This document shows, piece after piece, positions 32,842 to 41,997 of a DNA stretch of 64,000 bases (position 1 is its first letter; each line of letters starts with the position of its first letter). The stretch comes from Lachnospiraceae bacterium (GTDB taxonomy: Bacteria > Bacillota > Clostridia > Lachnospirales > Lachnospiraceae): NCBI GenBank assembly GCA_021770345.1, contig JAETRD010000009.1, forward strand, positions 83,772-147,771, written 5' to 3'. A model generated the notes under the pieces. It saw only the letters and a list, made by a program, of their open reading frames with translations, was not told where the DNA came from and searched no databases. The position numbers were made by a program, and so were the translations under genes.

Positions 32842-33879
32842 TTATTCCTCTATCTGTAAAATGTTTATTTTTTTATTTTTATTCAATTCATATACCGCTT
32901 TCGTCAGATTGTTTTCCTCGTCTAAAATTCTTATGACGGGACGAATCGAATTATCGCTCTGCGCAATCACGATTCCGGTCTCACCAGTCGTAAGTCTGAC
33001 TTTTGTTCCAACCGGGTACCGTGCCACGAGACGCTGTATCACTTTTGTGACGCTTCTTTCATATAAAATATCCGATGCCTCCACAAGATATTCTAATATC
33101 TGCTGTATTCTGCTTCTCTTACATTCCATTCCGCACATTGCACAATCCAGCGCATCACATACCTGCAGAATTTTACATTCTATTTCTCTTGTCTTTTGTT
33201 TGAGTGGAAATCCCGATCCATCCTTTCGCTCATGGTGTAACAGGACCATTCTTTTGGGAAGTTCGTCCAGCCACTTTTCCTCTTCCAAAGCCGAGTAAGC
33301 CAATATTGTATGCTTCCGGTATTCAAACGCTTCCGCGGCAGAGCTTTTCTCAATTTCATAATTGATATAGGGTACCGTAATATATCGAAGTCCCAGATCG
33401 TGAAGCAGACATCCGAGTGCAACCTGTCGCAGAGATTCTCTCTCCAGCCCGATCTTTCGCGCTACCATAACGGCAAGCAGAGTTACTTCAACGGTGTGTT
33501 CATATAAATTTCCGTTGCGTTCCTCCATATCGATGACAATATTTTCATCCGCAGAGAGAATGTCCTCGACGATTTCATCCGCCAGAGGTTTGATTCTCTC
33601 CAACGATTCCTTCCCCCGATAAATATGCTTCCCCAATATTTTTCTGACTTCGCTTATGTATTCTTCTCTTTTTTCTCTGTCAATAATGTGATGCGGTTTT
33701 TCTTCCGATTCATATGGGTCTTCAATACAAACCGTATCTATTCCGAGAAATGAGATCAAATCCAGATATTCCGGTTTTAAAATTGTTCCTTTGGAAATCA
33801 GGGTCTCTTTTTCTTCCGTGATTACCGGTTCCGCCAATTTCTCCCCGCCTTTTAGCGTACTTACCAGCCTGATCCTCAT
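32842..33879 (-). CDS. HD-GYP domain protein, probable cyclic-di-GMP phosphodiesterase
   Basis: A 345-aa cytoplasmic protein. An N-terminal ~110-residue DUF-like region (MRIRLVSTLKGGEKLAEPVITEEKETLISKGTIL) precedes the HD domain: EHTVEVTLLAVMVARKIGL, GCLLHDLGLRYI (the HD pair), HTILAYSAL and VLLHHERKDGSGFPLKQ, which corresponds to the HHE.xDGxGYP signature with F in place of Y. The C-terminus resembles the usual PilZ-like tail (YPVGTKVRLTTGETGIVIAQSDNSIRPVI). Likely hydrolyses cyclic di-GMP. It ends shortly before DUF3881 and follows DUF4446. Confidence 0.88.
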   Translation of the reverse strand: MRIRLVSTLKGGEKLAEPVITEEKETLISKGTILKPEYLDLISFLGIDTVCIEDPYESEEKPHHIIDREKREEYISEVRKILGKHIYRGKESLERIKPLADEIVEDILSADENIVIDMEERNGNLYEHTVEVTLLAVMVARKIGLERESLRQVALGCLLHDLGLRYITVPYINYEIEKSSAAEAFEYRKHTILAYSALEEEKWLDELPKRMVLLHHERKDGSGFPLKQKTREIECKILQVCDALDCAMCGMECKRSRIQQILEYLVEASDILYERSVTKVIQRLVARYPVGTKVRLTTGETGIVIAQSDNSIRPVIRILDEENNLTKAVYELNKNKKINILQIEE

Positions 33880-33888
33880 AATGGCATT

Positions 33889-34392
33889 CTACTCCGTCTT
33901 CCCAGTCCCCATCGCTCTGTTTAAAGCTTCTTTTTCCTCTTCTGACAGTACAATAATAGAATTTCCGTCTACAATTTCTTTAATATATGTATAGCAGCCC
34001 TCTCGCGTGTGCATCGCGTTGATAATAAATCCGTTGTTTTTTACGTCGAGCATTGCAAGAGAAAAACTCAGTTTTCCGCCCATCTCATGAAATGCATCAT
34101 ACTTGATTAATCCCATTTTCTGATAAGTATGACACATATCCGAAAAAAGCCTTTCGATATTTTTTCTGTTCTCGGCGTTTGCTTCCAGCAGATCATCTAC
34201 CTGATTCAGGCGCCTGATCAAAGTATCTTCGAGATTCTTTGCATTCTTTCCTCCCATAAATACCCGATAGCCTTTTTTTAGTTTACGCATCTGTGCGATA
34301 TTAATGACAGTGAGTATCAGCAGCAACAGAACTACCCCTGCCAGTCCGATTATAACATAATCCGATTCAATTCCCAAATACTGTGAAATCAT
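33889..34392 (-). CDS. DUF4446 family membrane protein
   Basis: Start taken at 34392 (MISQYLGIESDY), with GAGAGGAAAT upstream; an ATG 4 codons earlier is possible. 167 aa. One transmembrane helix at ~11-33 (YVIIGLAGVVLLLLILTVINIA), then MRKLKKGYRVFMGGKNAKNLEDTL, a coiled-coil segment, and YQKMGLIKYDAFHEMGGKLSFSLAMLDVKNNGFIINAMHTREGCYTYIKEI, the DUF4446 signature. The family almost always sits next to parB in Clostridia, as here, suggesting a link to chromosome segregation or sporulation, but its role is not known. Confidence 0.9.
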   Translation of the reverse strand: MISQYLGIESDYVIIGLAGVVLLLLILTVINIAQMRKLKKGYRVFMGGKNAKNLEDTLIRRLNQVDDLLEANAENRKNIERLFSDMCHTYQKMGLIKYDAFHEMGGKLSFSLAMLDVKNNGFIINAMHTREGCYTYIKEIVDGNSIIVLSEEEKEALNRAMGTGKTE

Positions 34393-34435
34393 ATTTCCTC
34401 TCATTCTGCCGTACAGGCATTTAAGAACATTCGTT

Positions 34436-35359
34436 CTATTTTTCTATGGTTCGTATTAAATCAATGATTCGATCCAATTCTTCCATCGAATAATATTCAA
34501 TTTCTATTTTTCCTTTTTTGTCATCTTTTTGATTGATTGCAACTTTTGTACCGAGTATTACTTTCATCCTTTCCTCAAGGTCCCGATAAATTGCTTCCAG
34601 TTTCGGGTCTTTCTTTTCGTCTGTTTTTTCACTCGGATATTCTTTTTCCTGCTGTACTTTCTTAACCAGTTTTTCGGTGTCGCGGACATTGAGTTTATTG
34701 TCGGCCACTTCCTCGGCTACTTCAATCTGCCTCTCCGCGTCTTCTATCCCAAGCAGTGCTCTCGCATGACCCGTCGTCAGCCTTCCGGCAATCACCATCT
34801 CCTGTACTCTGTCATTTAATTTCAGCAGCCGCATCGAATTGGTAATTGCAGTTCTGCTCTTTGACACCCGCTCGGCCAACTCATCCTGTTTCAGATTAAA
34901 TTCCGTCAACAGTTTTTTATAGGCAACCGCTTCCTCGATCGGATTTAAGTCTTCTCTCTGTATATTTTCAATCAATGAAATTTCTGCTTTTTCCTGCTCG
35001 GTCAGATCTTTGATAATAACCGGAACTTCTTTCAGACCGGCTATCTTTGCTGCCCTCCATCTGCGCTCTCCGGCAACAATCTCGTAATAGCCCTTTTTGT
35101 CTTGTACCAAAAGCGGCTGCAATACTCCAAACTGTTTGATCGACTCCGACAATTCTACCAGCGCATCTTCATCAAAATTCTTCCGCGGCTGTTCTCTGTT
35201 CGGTTCGACTTTATTGATATTTACAAAAATACCTTCCACCGCTTTTTCATTTGGATTCGTATTGCCCCCGACCATTTCCGGAGTTGCTTTCACACTTACT
35301 TTATTTGGAATCAGAGAATCAATCCCTTTTCCCAGTCCGCCTTTCTTTGCTGCCGCCAT
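34436..35359 (-). CDS. parB: Chromosome-partitioning protein ParB/Spo0J
   Basis: A 307-aa protein. N-terminal segment with GLGKGIDSLIPN, then the CTPase/ParB core (REQPRKNFDEDALVELSESIKQFGVLQPLLV, GERRWRAAKIAGLKEVPVI) and HTH (QDELAERVSKSRTAITNSMRLLKL). The C-terminal ~45 residues (KKGKIEIEYYSMEELDRIIDLI) form the dimerisation domain. It loads on the two parS sites at 36251-36297 and recruits SMC. The start lies 3 bp beyond the parA stop, so both form one operon. Confidence 0.96.
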   Translation of the reverse strand: MAAAKKGGLGKGIDSLIPNKVSVKATPEMVGGNTNPNEKAVEGIFVNINKVEPNREQPRKNFDEDALVELSESIKQFGVLQPLLVQDKKGYYEIVAGERRWRAAKIAGLKEVPVIIKDLTEQEKAEISLIENIQREDLNPIEEAVAYKKLLTEFNLKQDELAERVSKSRTAITNSMRLLKLNDRVQEMVIAGRLTTGHARALLGIEDAERQIEVAEEVADNKLNVRDTEKLVKKVQQEKEYPSEKTDEKKDPKLEAIYRDLEERMKVILGTKVAINQKDDKKGKIEIEYYSMEELDRIIDLIRTIEK

Positions 35360-35362
35360 CTC

Positions 35363-36130
35363 TTATACCCCTGTCCTTTCCATCACTTCTTTTGCCAATA
35401 AACGATAGCTTTCTGTTCCCGCAGACTTGGCATCATACAGATTAATCGGTAATCCGTGAGACGGAGCTTCTGCCAATCGTATATTTCTCGGTATCAGGGT
35501 CTGATAAATATTGGCGTCCAGATTCTCTTTTACATTATCTACGACCTGGTTTGACAAATTCGTGCGGACATCATACATCGTAAACACGATGCCGTCAATA
35601 ACCAGATTCGGATTCAGTCTCTGCTGTACCAAATCTATTGTATGTATCAACTGACTCAACCCTTCCAGTGCATAATACTCACACTGAATCGGAACCAACA
35701 CCGAATCTGCGGTCGTCATCGCATTGATTGTCAGCATATTTAAGGAGGGCGGACAATCAATAATGATATAGTCATAGTCATCTCTTATATAATCCACGGC
35801 ATTTTTTAAAATATATTCTTTTTCCGGAATACCCAGTAATTCAATTTCCGCACCTGCAAGATTGACATTGGACGGAATAATTTTCATTTTATCTACTACC
35901 GTATCTGACATACTCTCTTTAATCGAACATTCATCCAACATCAATTCATATACGGTATTTTCAAGCTCGTTCTTGTCCACTCCAAGCCCGCTCGTCATAT
36001 TTCCCTGCGGATCCAAATCGATTGTCAACACTTTCTTTCCCGCTTCTGCAAGACAGGAGGATAAATTAATTGCTGTTGTTGTCTTTCCGACTCCTCCCTT
36101 TTGATTTGCTATCGCTATAATTCTACTCAT
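35363..36130 (-). CDS. parA: Chromosome-partitioning ATPase ParA/Soj
   Basis: A 255-aa deviant Walker ATPase: IIAIANQKGGVGKTTTAINLSS (Walker A with signature Lys), LTIDLDPQGNMTSGLGV, and IIIDCPPSLNMLTINAM. Full length for Soj. In Bacillus it acts with Spo0J in origin segregation and also controls DnaA. The gene is about 190 bp from the parS pair and the DegU-like gene. Confidence 0.96.
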   Translation of the reverse strand: MSRIIAIANQKGGVGKTTTAINLSSCLAEAGKKVLTIDLDPQGNMTSGLGVDKNELENTVYELMLDECSIKESMSDTVVDKMKIIPSNVNLAGAEIELLGIPEKEYILKNAVDYIRDDYDYIIIDCPPSLNMLTINAMTTADSVLVPIQCEYYALEGLSQLIHTIDLVQQRLNPNLVIDGIVFTMYDVRTNLSNQVVDNVKENLDANIYQTLIPRNIRLAEAPSHGLPINLYDAKSAGTESYRLLAKEVMERTGV

Positions 36131-36172
36131 AACCTCTCCTCTTTTTGTTTCATACTTATTCTTTTCCTGTTT

Positions 36173-36178
36173 ATTATA
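36173..36178 (-). promoter_or_regulatory. Extended -10 promoter of parAB
   Basis: Minus strand TGATATAAT, a TGn-extended -10, about 43 bp ahead of the parA start. The -35 is poor (TAGAAA), as is common with extended -10 elements. Confidence 0.6.
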
Positions 36179-36250
36179 TCATTAATGCATTCTCATTTCT
36201 ATAGTTAATATGTTTACATCGTTTCAATACTTTACGATTTTTTTGTTCAA

Positions 36251-36266
36251 TGTTTCACGTGAAACA
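36251..36266. other. parS site 1
   Basis: TGTTTCACGTGAAACA, a perfect 16-bp palindrome identical to the Bacillus Spo0J consensus. It lies between parA and the DegU-like gene. Confidence 0.95.
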
Positions 36267-36270
36267 AAAT

Positions 36271-36306
36271 TCCCGAGCAAATGTTTCACGTGAAACATTT
36301 TCGGGA
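36271..36306 (-). terminator. Terminator hairpin with parS at its apex, after the DegU-like gene
   Basis: Outer arms ATTCCCGA/TCGGGAAT flank AAA-TGTTTCACGTGAAACA-TTT, giving about 19 bp of stem with a 2-nt bulge. On the minus strand it is followed by TTTTGTTTC. It starts about 13 nt after the stop of the response regulator gene. Confidence 0.7.
36282..36297. other. parS site 2
   Basis: A second perfect TGTTTCACGTGAAACA, 31 bp from the first (start to start), close to three helical turns. It forms the apex of a longer inverted repeat (36271-36306). Confidence 0.95.
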
Positions 36307-36318
36307 ATCTCATTTTTA

Positions 36319-36963
36319 TCAAATAGTAATCAGATTGTTTCGGATAGCAAAGACCGCAGCCTGTGTTCTGTCTGTTACATGTATTTTTTTAAATATATTT
36401 GACACATGATTCTTCACCGTACGTTCACTGATTTCCAATTCTTCCGCGACTTCTTTGTTATATTTTCCGACCGCCAATAATTTGAGTACCTGTAATTCAC
36501 GTCTCGTAAGCTCTTCAATTAATTCATTGTCATGATTACGATCTATCATTTTTGAATTTAAAACAGGAATCAGACTCGGCTGAATATAATCTTCCCCGTT
36601 TATCACAGAGAAAATTGCTTTTTTCAATTCGGCAGATCCGGAGTCTTTTACCAGATAACCGTTTACTCCAATATCTACTGCTTTTAACAAATACTCTACC
36701 TCATTATGTACGGTGAGAACTAATACCTTTATTTTCATATTGGTACTTCGTATTTTTTCAAGTACTTCCAATCCATTCATCTTTGGCATATTAATATCCA
36801 GCAGAAGAATGTCCGGTATCTGTATGGCAAGCTTATTCAAACAATCTTCTCCGTCACAAGCTTCTGCAATTACTTTAAAGTCACCTTCTAATTCCAATAA
36901 TTGTTTTAATCCTTCCCGTATCATTGAATGGTCGTCTGCTATCATTACATTTATAACTTTCAT
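36319..36963 (-). CDS. NarL/DegU-like response regulator
   Basis: A 214-aa protein: receiver with D10/D11, phospho-Asp D56 in LLLDINMP, and LuxR-type HTH at the end (LTRRELQVLKLLAVGKYNKEVAEELEISERTVKNHVSNIFKKIHVTDRTQAAVFAI). Long spacing and the DegU-like pattern support a DegU/LiaR-type regulator. It overlaps its kinase by 4 nt. Located between parA and rsmG, where most Firmicutes have no such genes; targets unknown. Confidence 0.9.
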   Translation of the reverse strand: MKVINVMIADDHSMIREGLKQLLELEGDFKVIAEACDGEDCLNKLAIQIPDILLLDINMPKMNGLEVLEKIRSTNMKIKVLVLTVHNEVEYLLKAVDIGVNGYLVKDSGSAELKKAIFSVINGEDYIQPSLIPVLNSKMIDRNHDNELIEELTRRELQVLKLLAVGKYNKEVAEELEISERTVKNHVSNIFKKIHVTDRTQAAVFAIRNNLITI

Positions 36964-37982
36964 ACTTCTCCTTCCTTCTTCATAATCGGTACTTCCACTT
37001 TTATTTTTGTCCCGCAGTCAATCTCTGAATCAATCGTAATTTTACCGGATAGAAGATACACTCTCTCTTTCATCATAGATAATCCAAACCCCGAATTATC
37101 CCCTCTTAACTTTTTCTCAAGATTTGCCGTATCAAATCCGCTCCCATCATCCTCTATCTTTACAGAAATTTTGTCATCGTCATATCGCAGTATCACCTGT
37201 ATGATCGACGCATTGCCATGACGGATCGCATTGCTGCATCCCTCCTGAATAATCCGAAGCAATGTAATACCGATCACTGATTTAATCGAATAAGGTTCAC
37301 CTTCCACTGTAAAATCTATTTTTCTTGATCCATCACTTTCTAATTTATCCAGCGCCCTTTCTATTGCTGCATCCAATCCAATATCATCAAAAGACATCGG
37401 ACGAAGATTATAAATTAATTCCCTGGTATCATTGATAATCTCCCGAATCATTTTTGACATTTTATTTAATTCCAGCTTGCAGCGAATCGGATCTTCCTCT
37501 ACAATCTTACTGCAAAATTCCGTTTTATGTACAAGACTTGTCAGGTTTTGTGCCGTAGAATCGTGAAGTTCTCTCGAGATACGCTGCCTTTCATTTTCCT
37601 GTGTTTCAAGCATCGTAATACAAAAAACTTCATCATTATAATCGGAATCATGATCGAATTTGAAATGCCTTTTCGCCTTCCTGATGACCGCGGACAATTC
37701 CTTGATATTCCTTTCGGACGCAGCGTAACGTTCCTTCTCTTCCTTCAAGGACTCCTTCATTTCTCTCTGCTCTTCCAAAAGCTCCTGTATTTTCCTTTTG
37801 TTTTTTACGTTTACATCACGCGGAGTAAAGGATTCATAAGTCGGGTCATTTGTCTCATCCAGCAGCTTTATAAATTCCTCATTTTCTCTCAGATGAATAT
37901 TCAGGTCATGAATTCTTTTCTCCAAATCCATCTGTTCTCTGAGATACTCGCTCTGTAATTTTTTCAGATATGATACAACCAT
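36960..37982 (-). CDS. DegS-like cytoplasmic histidine kinase
   Basis: A 340-aa kinase without membrane segments. Residues 1-105 are a long coiled coil (DegS-like sensor, LEKRIHDLNIHLRENEEFI, EEQREMKESLKEEKERYAASE). The HisKA_3 H-box is RQRISRELHDSTAQNLTSLVHK with His140. HATPase motifs follow (EGCSNAIRHGNAS, IEDDGSGFD, GFGLSMMKERVYLLSG). It should phosphorylate the downstream-encoded regulator in response to an intracellular cue. Confidence 0.92.
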   Translation of the reverse strand: MVVSYLKKLQSEYLREQMDLEKRIHDLNIHLRENEEFIKLLDETNDPTYESFTPRDVNVKNKRKIQELLEEQREMKESLKEEKERYAASERNIKELSAVIRKAKRHFKFDHDSDYNDEVFCITMLETQENERQRISRELHDSTAQNLTSLVHKTEFCSKIVEEDPIRCKLELNKMSKMIREIINDTRELIYNLRPMSFDDIGLDAAIERALDKLESDGSRKIDFTVEGEPYSIKSVIGITLLRIIQEGCSNAIRHGNASIIQVILRYDDDKISVKIEDDGSGFDTANLEKKLRGDNSGFGLSMMKERVYLLSGKITIDSEIDCGTKIKVEVPIMKKEGEV

Positions 37983-38089
37983 CTTTTACCTCGAACGTAT
38001 GTTTGTATATGTATTTCTATAAATCAGTATTATTTTATACTAATTATTTTATTATGAAAAGCAAAATTTGCTATAATAAAAATTTTAAT

Positions 38090-38118
38090 TTGTATAACCT
38101 TATAAAACAGGCTATAAT
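38090..38118 (+). promoter_or_regulatory. Promoter of the alpha/beta-hydrolase-fold gene
   Basis: TTGTAT (38090-38095), 17-bp spacer, TATAAT (38113-38118). The gene starts at 38197. Confidence 0.75.
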
Positions 38119-38196
38119 ATAAATAGAACGTCTGATTTTCATTCGGATATTACAATAATAAAATATGTGTCACGCCACACAGGATCGGAGATTACC

Positions 38197-39153
38197 ATGA
38201 AAAAAAATATCAAGCATTTTTTTCTGCTGACAGCCTTTGCCGCCGGTACCATTCACTTAGTAAACCGCTTTGTTGACCACACAGCAGAAATGAAAAATAT
38301 TCTTAAATCACAGACCGGCGATTACTACAACTGGAAAAACGGCAACATCTACTACACAAAGAGAGGCAGCGGTTCCCCCGTTCTCCTGATTCATGACCTG
38401 GATCCAATCAGCTCCTCCTATGAATGGTGCCGTATCGTAAAAAAATTAGAAAAAAAACATACGGTATATACGCTTGACCTGTTAGGCTGCGGCCGTTCCG
38501 AAAAACCCTGTCTGACTTATACCAACTACCTGTATGTACAGCTGATCACCGATTTCATCAAAAATGTGATTGCCGAAAAGCCGGACGTCATCACAACCGG
38601 ATCTTCCGTTTCGTTTGCCGTCCTTGCACAGAATATGGACAATGGCTTAATGAAGAGAATTATCGCGATCAACCCGCCGGCTGCAGCGAGCTTTAATCAG
38701 GGACCGGACCAGTATTCTACAATCCGAAAGACATTGTTGGAGCTTCCGATTATCGGAACGCTTCTCTACAATATCAAAACACACGAGACAAACATTGCAA
38801 AATGTCTGCGTGAAACTTATTTCCATAAACCGCAGCTTGTCTCAAGTAAAATGCTTGACGCTTATTACGAAGCGGCTCACTTAGACCACAGCCATGGAAA
38901 ATATCTGATGGCAAGCATTGAGGGACATTATACTTACAATCCCATCCTTCACGCTTTAAAGAAACTCGAAATACCGGTTTGTGTAATCATGAGCAGAAAT
39001 ATTTCAAATGCAGTTTCTATCGGAGATTCTTATGTTCACGTTAATTCTCTTATAGAGACTTCCTACATCTCAAATGCCGGAAAGATACCGCAACTCGAGG
39101 TTCCGGATAAATTACTGAATATCATTTACATGTTTTTAAATGACAACAAATAA
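38197..39153 (+). CDS. Alpha/beta-hydrolase-fold protein with substituted catalytic histidine
   Basis: Start at 38197 (MKKNIKHFFLLTAFAAGTIHLVNRF), with GGAGA upstream; 318 aa. An N-terminal hydrophobic segment probably anchors it in the membrane. The fold is visible: GSGSPVLLIHDLDPISSSYEW, VYTLDLLGCGRSEKP, and an elbow TTGSSVSFAVLAQ, with Ser at the nucleophile position. Toward the end, where hydrolases read 'G-H-x-P..E.P', this protein has NAGKIPQLEVP, with Lys in place of His. A clear acid residue before it is also not obvious. It may therefore be inactive or act differently. It is transcribed alone on the plus strand between DegS and rsmG. Confidence 0.8.
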   Translation: MKKNIKHFFLLTAFAAGTIHLVNRFVDHTAEMKNILKSQTGDYYNWKNGNIYYTKRGSGSPVLLIHDLDPISSSYEWCRIVKKLEKKHTVYTLDLLGCGRSEKPCLTYTNYLYVQLITDFIKNVIAEKPDVITTGSSVSFAVLAQNMDNGLMKRIIAINPPAAASFNQGPDQYSTIRKTLLELPIIGTLLYNIKTHETNIAKCLRETYFHKPQLVSSKMLDAYYEAAHLDHSHGKYLMASIEGHYTYNPILHALKKLEIPVCVIMSRNISNAVSIGDSYVHVNSLIETSYISNAGKIPQLEVPDKLLNIIYMFLNDNK

Positions 39154-39188
39154 CAACCGTCCTTATACCATATAAATTTTCTTCTAAA

Positions 39189-39243
39189 TAAAAAGCTGTC
39201 CGCTGATATTGTAATTCATTTCTGTCAGCAGACAGCTTTTTTC
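39189..39243. terminator. Bidirectional terminator between hydrolase-like gene and rsmG
   Basis: Arms AAAAAGCTGTC-GCTGA and TCAGC-GACAGCTTTTTT around an ~18-nt loop, with A and T tracts on both sides, suit the two convergent genes. Confidence 0.85.
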
Positions 39244-39301
39244 ACAGATTTCATTTGACGGACCTTCAGTGAACAAAGAGACACACGCTTGCCACTGAGG
39301 A

Positions 39302-40018
39302 TTACTTCAACGGATCTTTTGCTGGGGTCCCCGCCTTTCTCGGATATACCTTCGGCGTTTTCTTTTTCTTCTCTATCATTACAAACGAACGCCTCTGCTC
39401 TCCCAGGTTAAAATGATAAACCCGATTGACCGCTCCCCCTAAAACCAAAATCGATTTCTCCGCGGCAGCCACTTCTTCTTCAATTTCGCCCGATTTGTAG
39501 GAAATAAACATTCCCCCCTCTTTGACAAACGGAATACAGTACTCGCTCAATGTGGATAAGTTTGCCACGGCTCTGGAAACACAGAGGTCAAATTGTTCCC
39601 GATATTGTTTATTTCTCGCTATTTCCTCCGCTCTCGCATGAAGTGCCTCTACATTTTCCAGGCAGAGACGATTCTGAACCTCAGATAAAAACTTAATCCG
39701 CTTATTCAGGGAATCCACCAACACCAATTCGATCTGCGGAAACGCAATTTTCAGCGGAATCCCCGGAAAACCGGCGCCCGTTCCCATATCGATCAAACGC
39801 ACCTTCCGGTTCAAATCATAAACCTGACAAAGGGAAAGGCTGTCCAGAAAATGTTTTTCGATCACCTCATCAAAATCCGTGATAGCCGTCAGATTCATAA
39901 CCCTGTTTGTCTCGATTAAAAACTCATAGTAATCAATAAACTGTGTGATCTGGCTGTCCGTTAAATCAATATTTAATTTTCCAAGTCCCTGTCTGAATTT
40001 TTCTAAATGATAATTCAT
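39302..40018 (-). CDS. rsmG: 16S rRNA (guanine527-N7)-methyltransferase RsmG
   Basis: A 238-aa protein with N-terminal helical cap and SAM motif RLIDMGTGAGFPGIPLKIAFP, VDSLNKRIKFL and FDLCVSRAVANLSTLSEYCIPFVKEGGMFISYKS. Full length. It lies downstream of mnmG, the normal order (gidA-gidB). Loss of the enzyme gives low-level streptomycin resistance in other bacteria; here all motifs are intact. Confidence 0.96.
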   Translation of the reverse strand: MNYHLEKFRQGLGKLNIDLTDSQITQFIDYYEFLIETNRVMNLTAITDFDEVIEKHFLDSLSLCQVYDLNRKVRLIDMGTGAGFPGIPLKIAFPQIELVLVDSLNKRIKFLSEVQNRLCLENVEALHARAEEIARNKQYREQFDLCVSRAVANLSTLSEYCIPFVKEGGMFISYKSGEIEEEVAAAEKSILVLGGAVNRVYHFNLGEQRRSFVMIEKKKKTPKVYPRKAGTPAKDPLK

Positions 40019-40044
40019 CTGTCCCTCTCACATCAAATCCGAAA

Positions 40045-41970
40045 TTATTGCTTTTCCTGAAAGCGCAGCTGCTCCATATAAACGAGCAGCACCGAAATAT
40101 CCGCGGGCGATACCCCGGAAATACGGGATGCCTGACCGATAGACACGGGCCTTAATTCTTTCAGTTTCTGGCGTGCCTCTATGCGCAGGCTTGGAACCCC
40201 GTCATAGTCAAAATTCTCCGGTATGCGCTTTTTCTCGAGTTTCTTAAACTGCTCTACCTGCTTTTTCTGCCTTGAGATATAACCGTCATACTTGATATGA
40301 ATATTTACCTGCTCCGCCACATCATACGGAAGGTTCGGTCTGTCTTCGTCAATCGGTTCAAGCTTTTCATAATCCAGCTCCGGCCGACGGATTAACTCCG
40401 TTAACGTGACACCCGTATTCAACGGAATACTTCCGAAGCTTTCTAAAAGAGCCTGCACCTTACTGTTCGCTCCGATATGAACCTTAGAAACCCGGTTTAT
40501 TTCCTCCTCAATCAGACGTTCCTTTTCTAATACCCTCTCATAACGCTCCTTCGAGATAAGTCCGATCTCATAGCCCCTCTTTGAGAGACGCAGGTCCGCA
40601 TTATCCTGACGGAGCAGCAGACGATATTCCGCCCGGGATGTCATCATTCGGTACGGTTCATGATTTTCCTTTGTCACAAGGTCGTCAATCAACACGCCGA
40701 TATAAGCCTCGGAGCGGTCGAGCACAAGCGGTTCTCTCCCAAAGATACTCATAGCCGCATTGATTCCGGCAACAAGTCCCTGGCAGGCCGCCTCCTCGTA
40801 TCCACTGCTCCCGTTAAACTGGCCGCCCGAAAAAAGTCCCTTAATCTTCTTAAATTCCAGAGTCGCATAGAGCTGATTCGGATTCATACAGTCATATTCA
40901 ATCGCATAGGCATTCCGGACAATCTTCACATGCTCAAGTCCCGGCAGCGTGCGATACATCTGATGCTGCACATCCTCCGGGAGAGATGAGGACATTCCGC
41001 CCACATACATTTCATTTGTGTCGAGCCCCTCCGGTTCAATGAATATCTGATGGCGATCCTTTTCGGCAAATCGAACCACCTTGTCCTCAATCGAGGGACA
41101 GTAGCGCGGTCCCGTCCCCTCAATGACCCCGGCATACAGCGGTGATCGGTCGAGGTTATTCCGTATAATCTCATGCGTTTTTTCATTTGTGTAGGTCAGC
41201 CAGCATGAAACCTGATCAATCTGCACATCATCAGGATTTGTCGTAAATGAAAACGGCACCACGCGCTCGTCTCCCTTTTGCTCCTGCATCTTCGAAAAAT
41301 CAAGCGAACTCTTATCAACTCTTGCCGGAGTACCGGTTTTAAAGCGGTAAATTTCTACACCATTTGCAATAAGTGAAGCTGTCAGGTGATTCGCAGCCTG
41401 CAATCCATTCGGCCCGGTATGAGAGATCATCTCTCCCGTCAGACAGCGGGCACGCAGATAGGTTCCGGTACATAATACAACCGCTTTTGCGTAGTAAACA
41501 GCTCCCGAATAGGTACGCACTCCGTAAATTCGCTTCCCGTCTGAAAAATCTTCGGTGAGAAGCTCCGATACTTCCGCCTGCCGGATTGTAAGGTGCTCCG
41601 TGCTCTGGAGTGTTTTCCGCATCTGCGCACTGTAAGCCGCCTTATCCGCCTGCGCGCGCAGAGAATGTACCGCCGGCCCCTTAGACTTATTTAACATCTT
41701 AGACTGAATAAAGGTTTTATCGATATTGATACCCATCTGACCGCCCAGCGCATCAATCTCCCGAACAAGATGTCCCTTAGAACTTCCGCCCACATTCGGG
41801 TTGCAGGGCATCAATGCGATACTGTCCACGCTCACAGTAAAGATAATCGTCTCGAGTCCCAGTCTCGCACAGGCCAGCGCCGCCTCACATCCGGCATGGC
41901 CTGCCCCTACCACAACGACATCATATGTTTCTTCCAATGTATTTCTGTTTGTAACCGCTGTCTCTGACAT
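40045..41970 (-). CDS. mnmG: tRNA uridine-34 carboxymethylaminomethyl modification enzyme MnmG
   Basis: Start chosen at 41970 ([24 protein letters not shown]), with GGAAGG upstream; 641 aa. FAD-binding [38 protein letters not shown], and C-terminal helical region ([20 protein letters not shown]) are clear. With MnmE it modifies U34 of tRNAs reading NNA/NNG. The gene follows mnmE with 27 bp between stop and start. Confidence 0.97.
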   Translation of the reverse strand: MSETAVTNRNTLEETYDVVVVGAGHAGCEAALACARLGLETIIFTVSVDSIALMPCNPNVGGSSKGHLVREIDALGGQMGINIDKTFIQSKMLNKSKGPAVHSLRAQADKAAYSAQMRKTLQSTEHLTIRQAEVSELLTEDFSDGKRIYGVRTYSGAVYYAKAVVLCTGTYLRARCLTGEMISHTGPNGLQAANHLTASLIANGVEIYRFKTGTPARVDKSSLDFSKMQEQKGDERVVPFSFTTNPDDVQIDQVSCWLTYTNEKTHEIIRNNLDRSPLYAGVIEGTGPRYCPSIEDKVVRFAEKDRHQIFIEPEGLDTNEMYVGGMSSSLPEDVQHQMYRTLPGLEHVKIVRNAYAIEYDCMNPNQLYATLEFKKIKGLFSGGQFNGSSGYEEAACQGLVAGINAAMSIFGREPLVLDRSEAYIGVLIDDLVTKENHEPYRMMTSRAEYRLLLRQDNADLRLSKRGYEIGLISKERYERVLEKERLIEEEINRVSKVHIGANSKVQALLESFGSIPLNTGVTLTELIRRPELDYEKLEPIDEDRPNLPYDVAEQVNIHIKYDGYISRQKKQVEQFKKLEKKRIPENFDYDGVPSLRIEARQKLKELRPVSIGQASRISGVSPADISVLLVYMEQLRFQEKQ

Positions 41971-41997
41971 TAAAAATCCTTCCTTCCGATTCAAACC

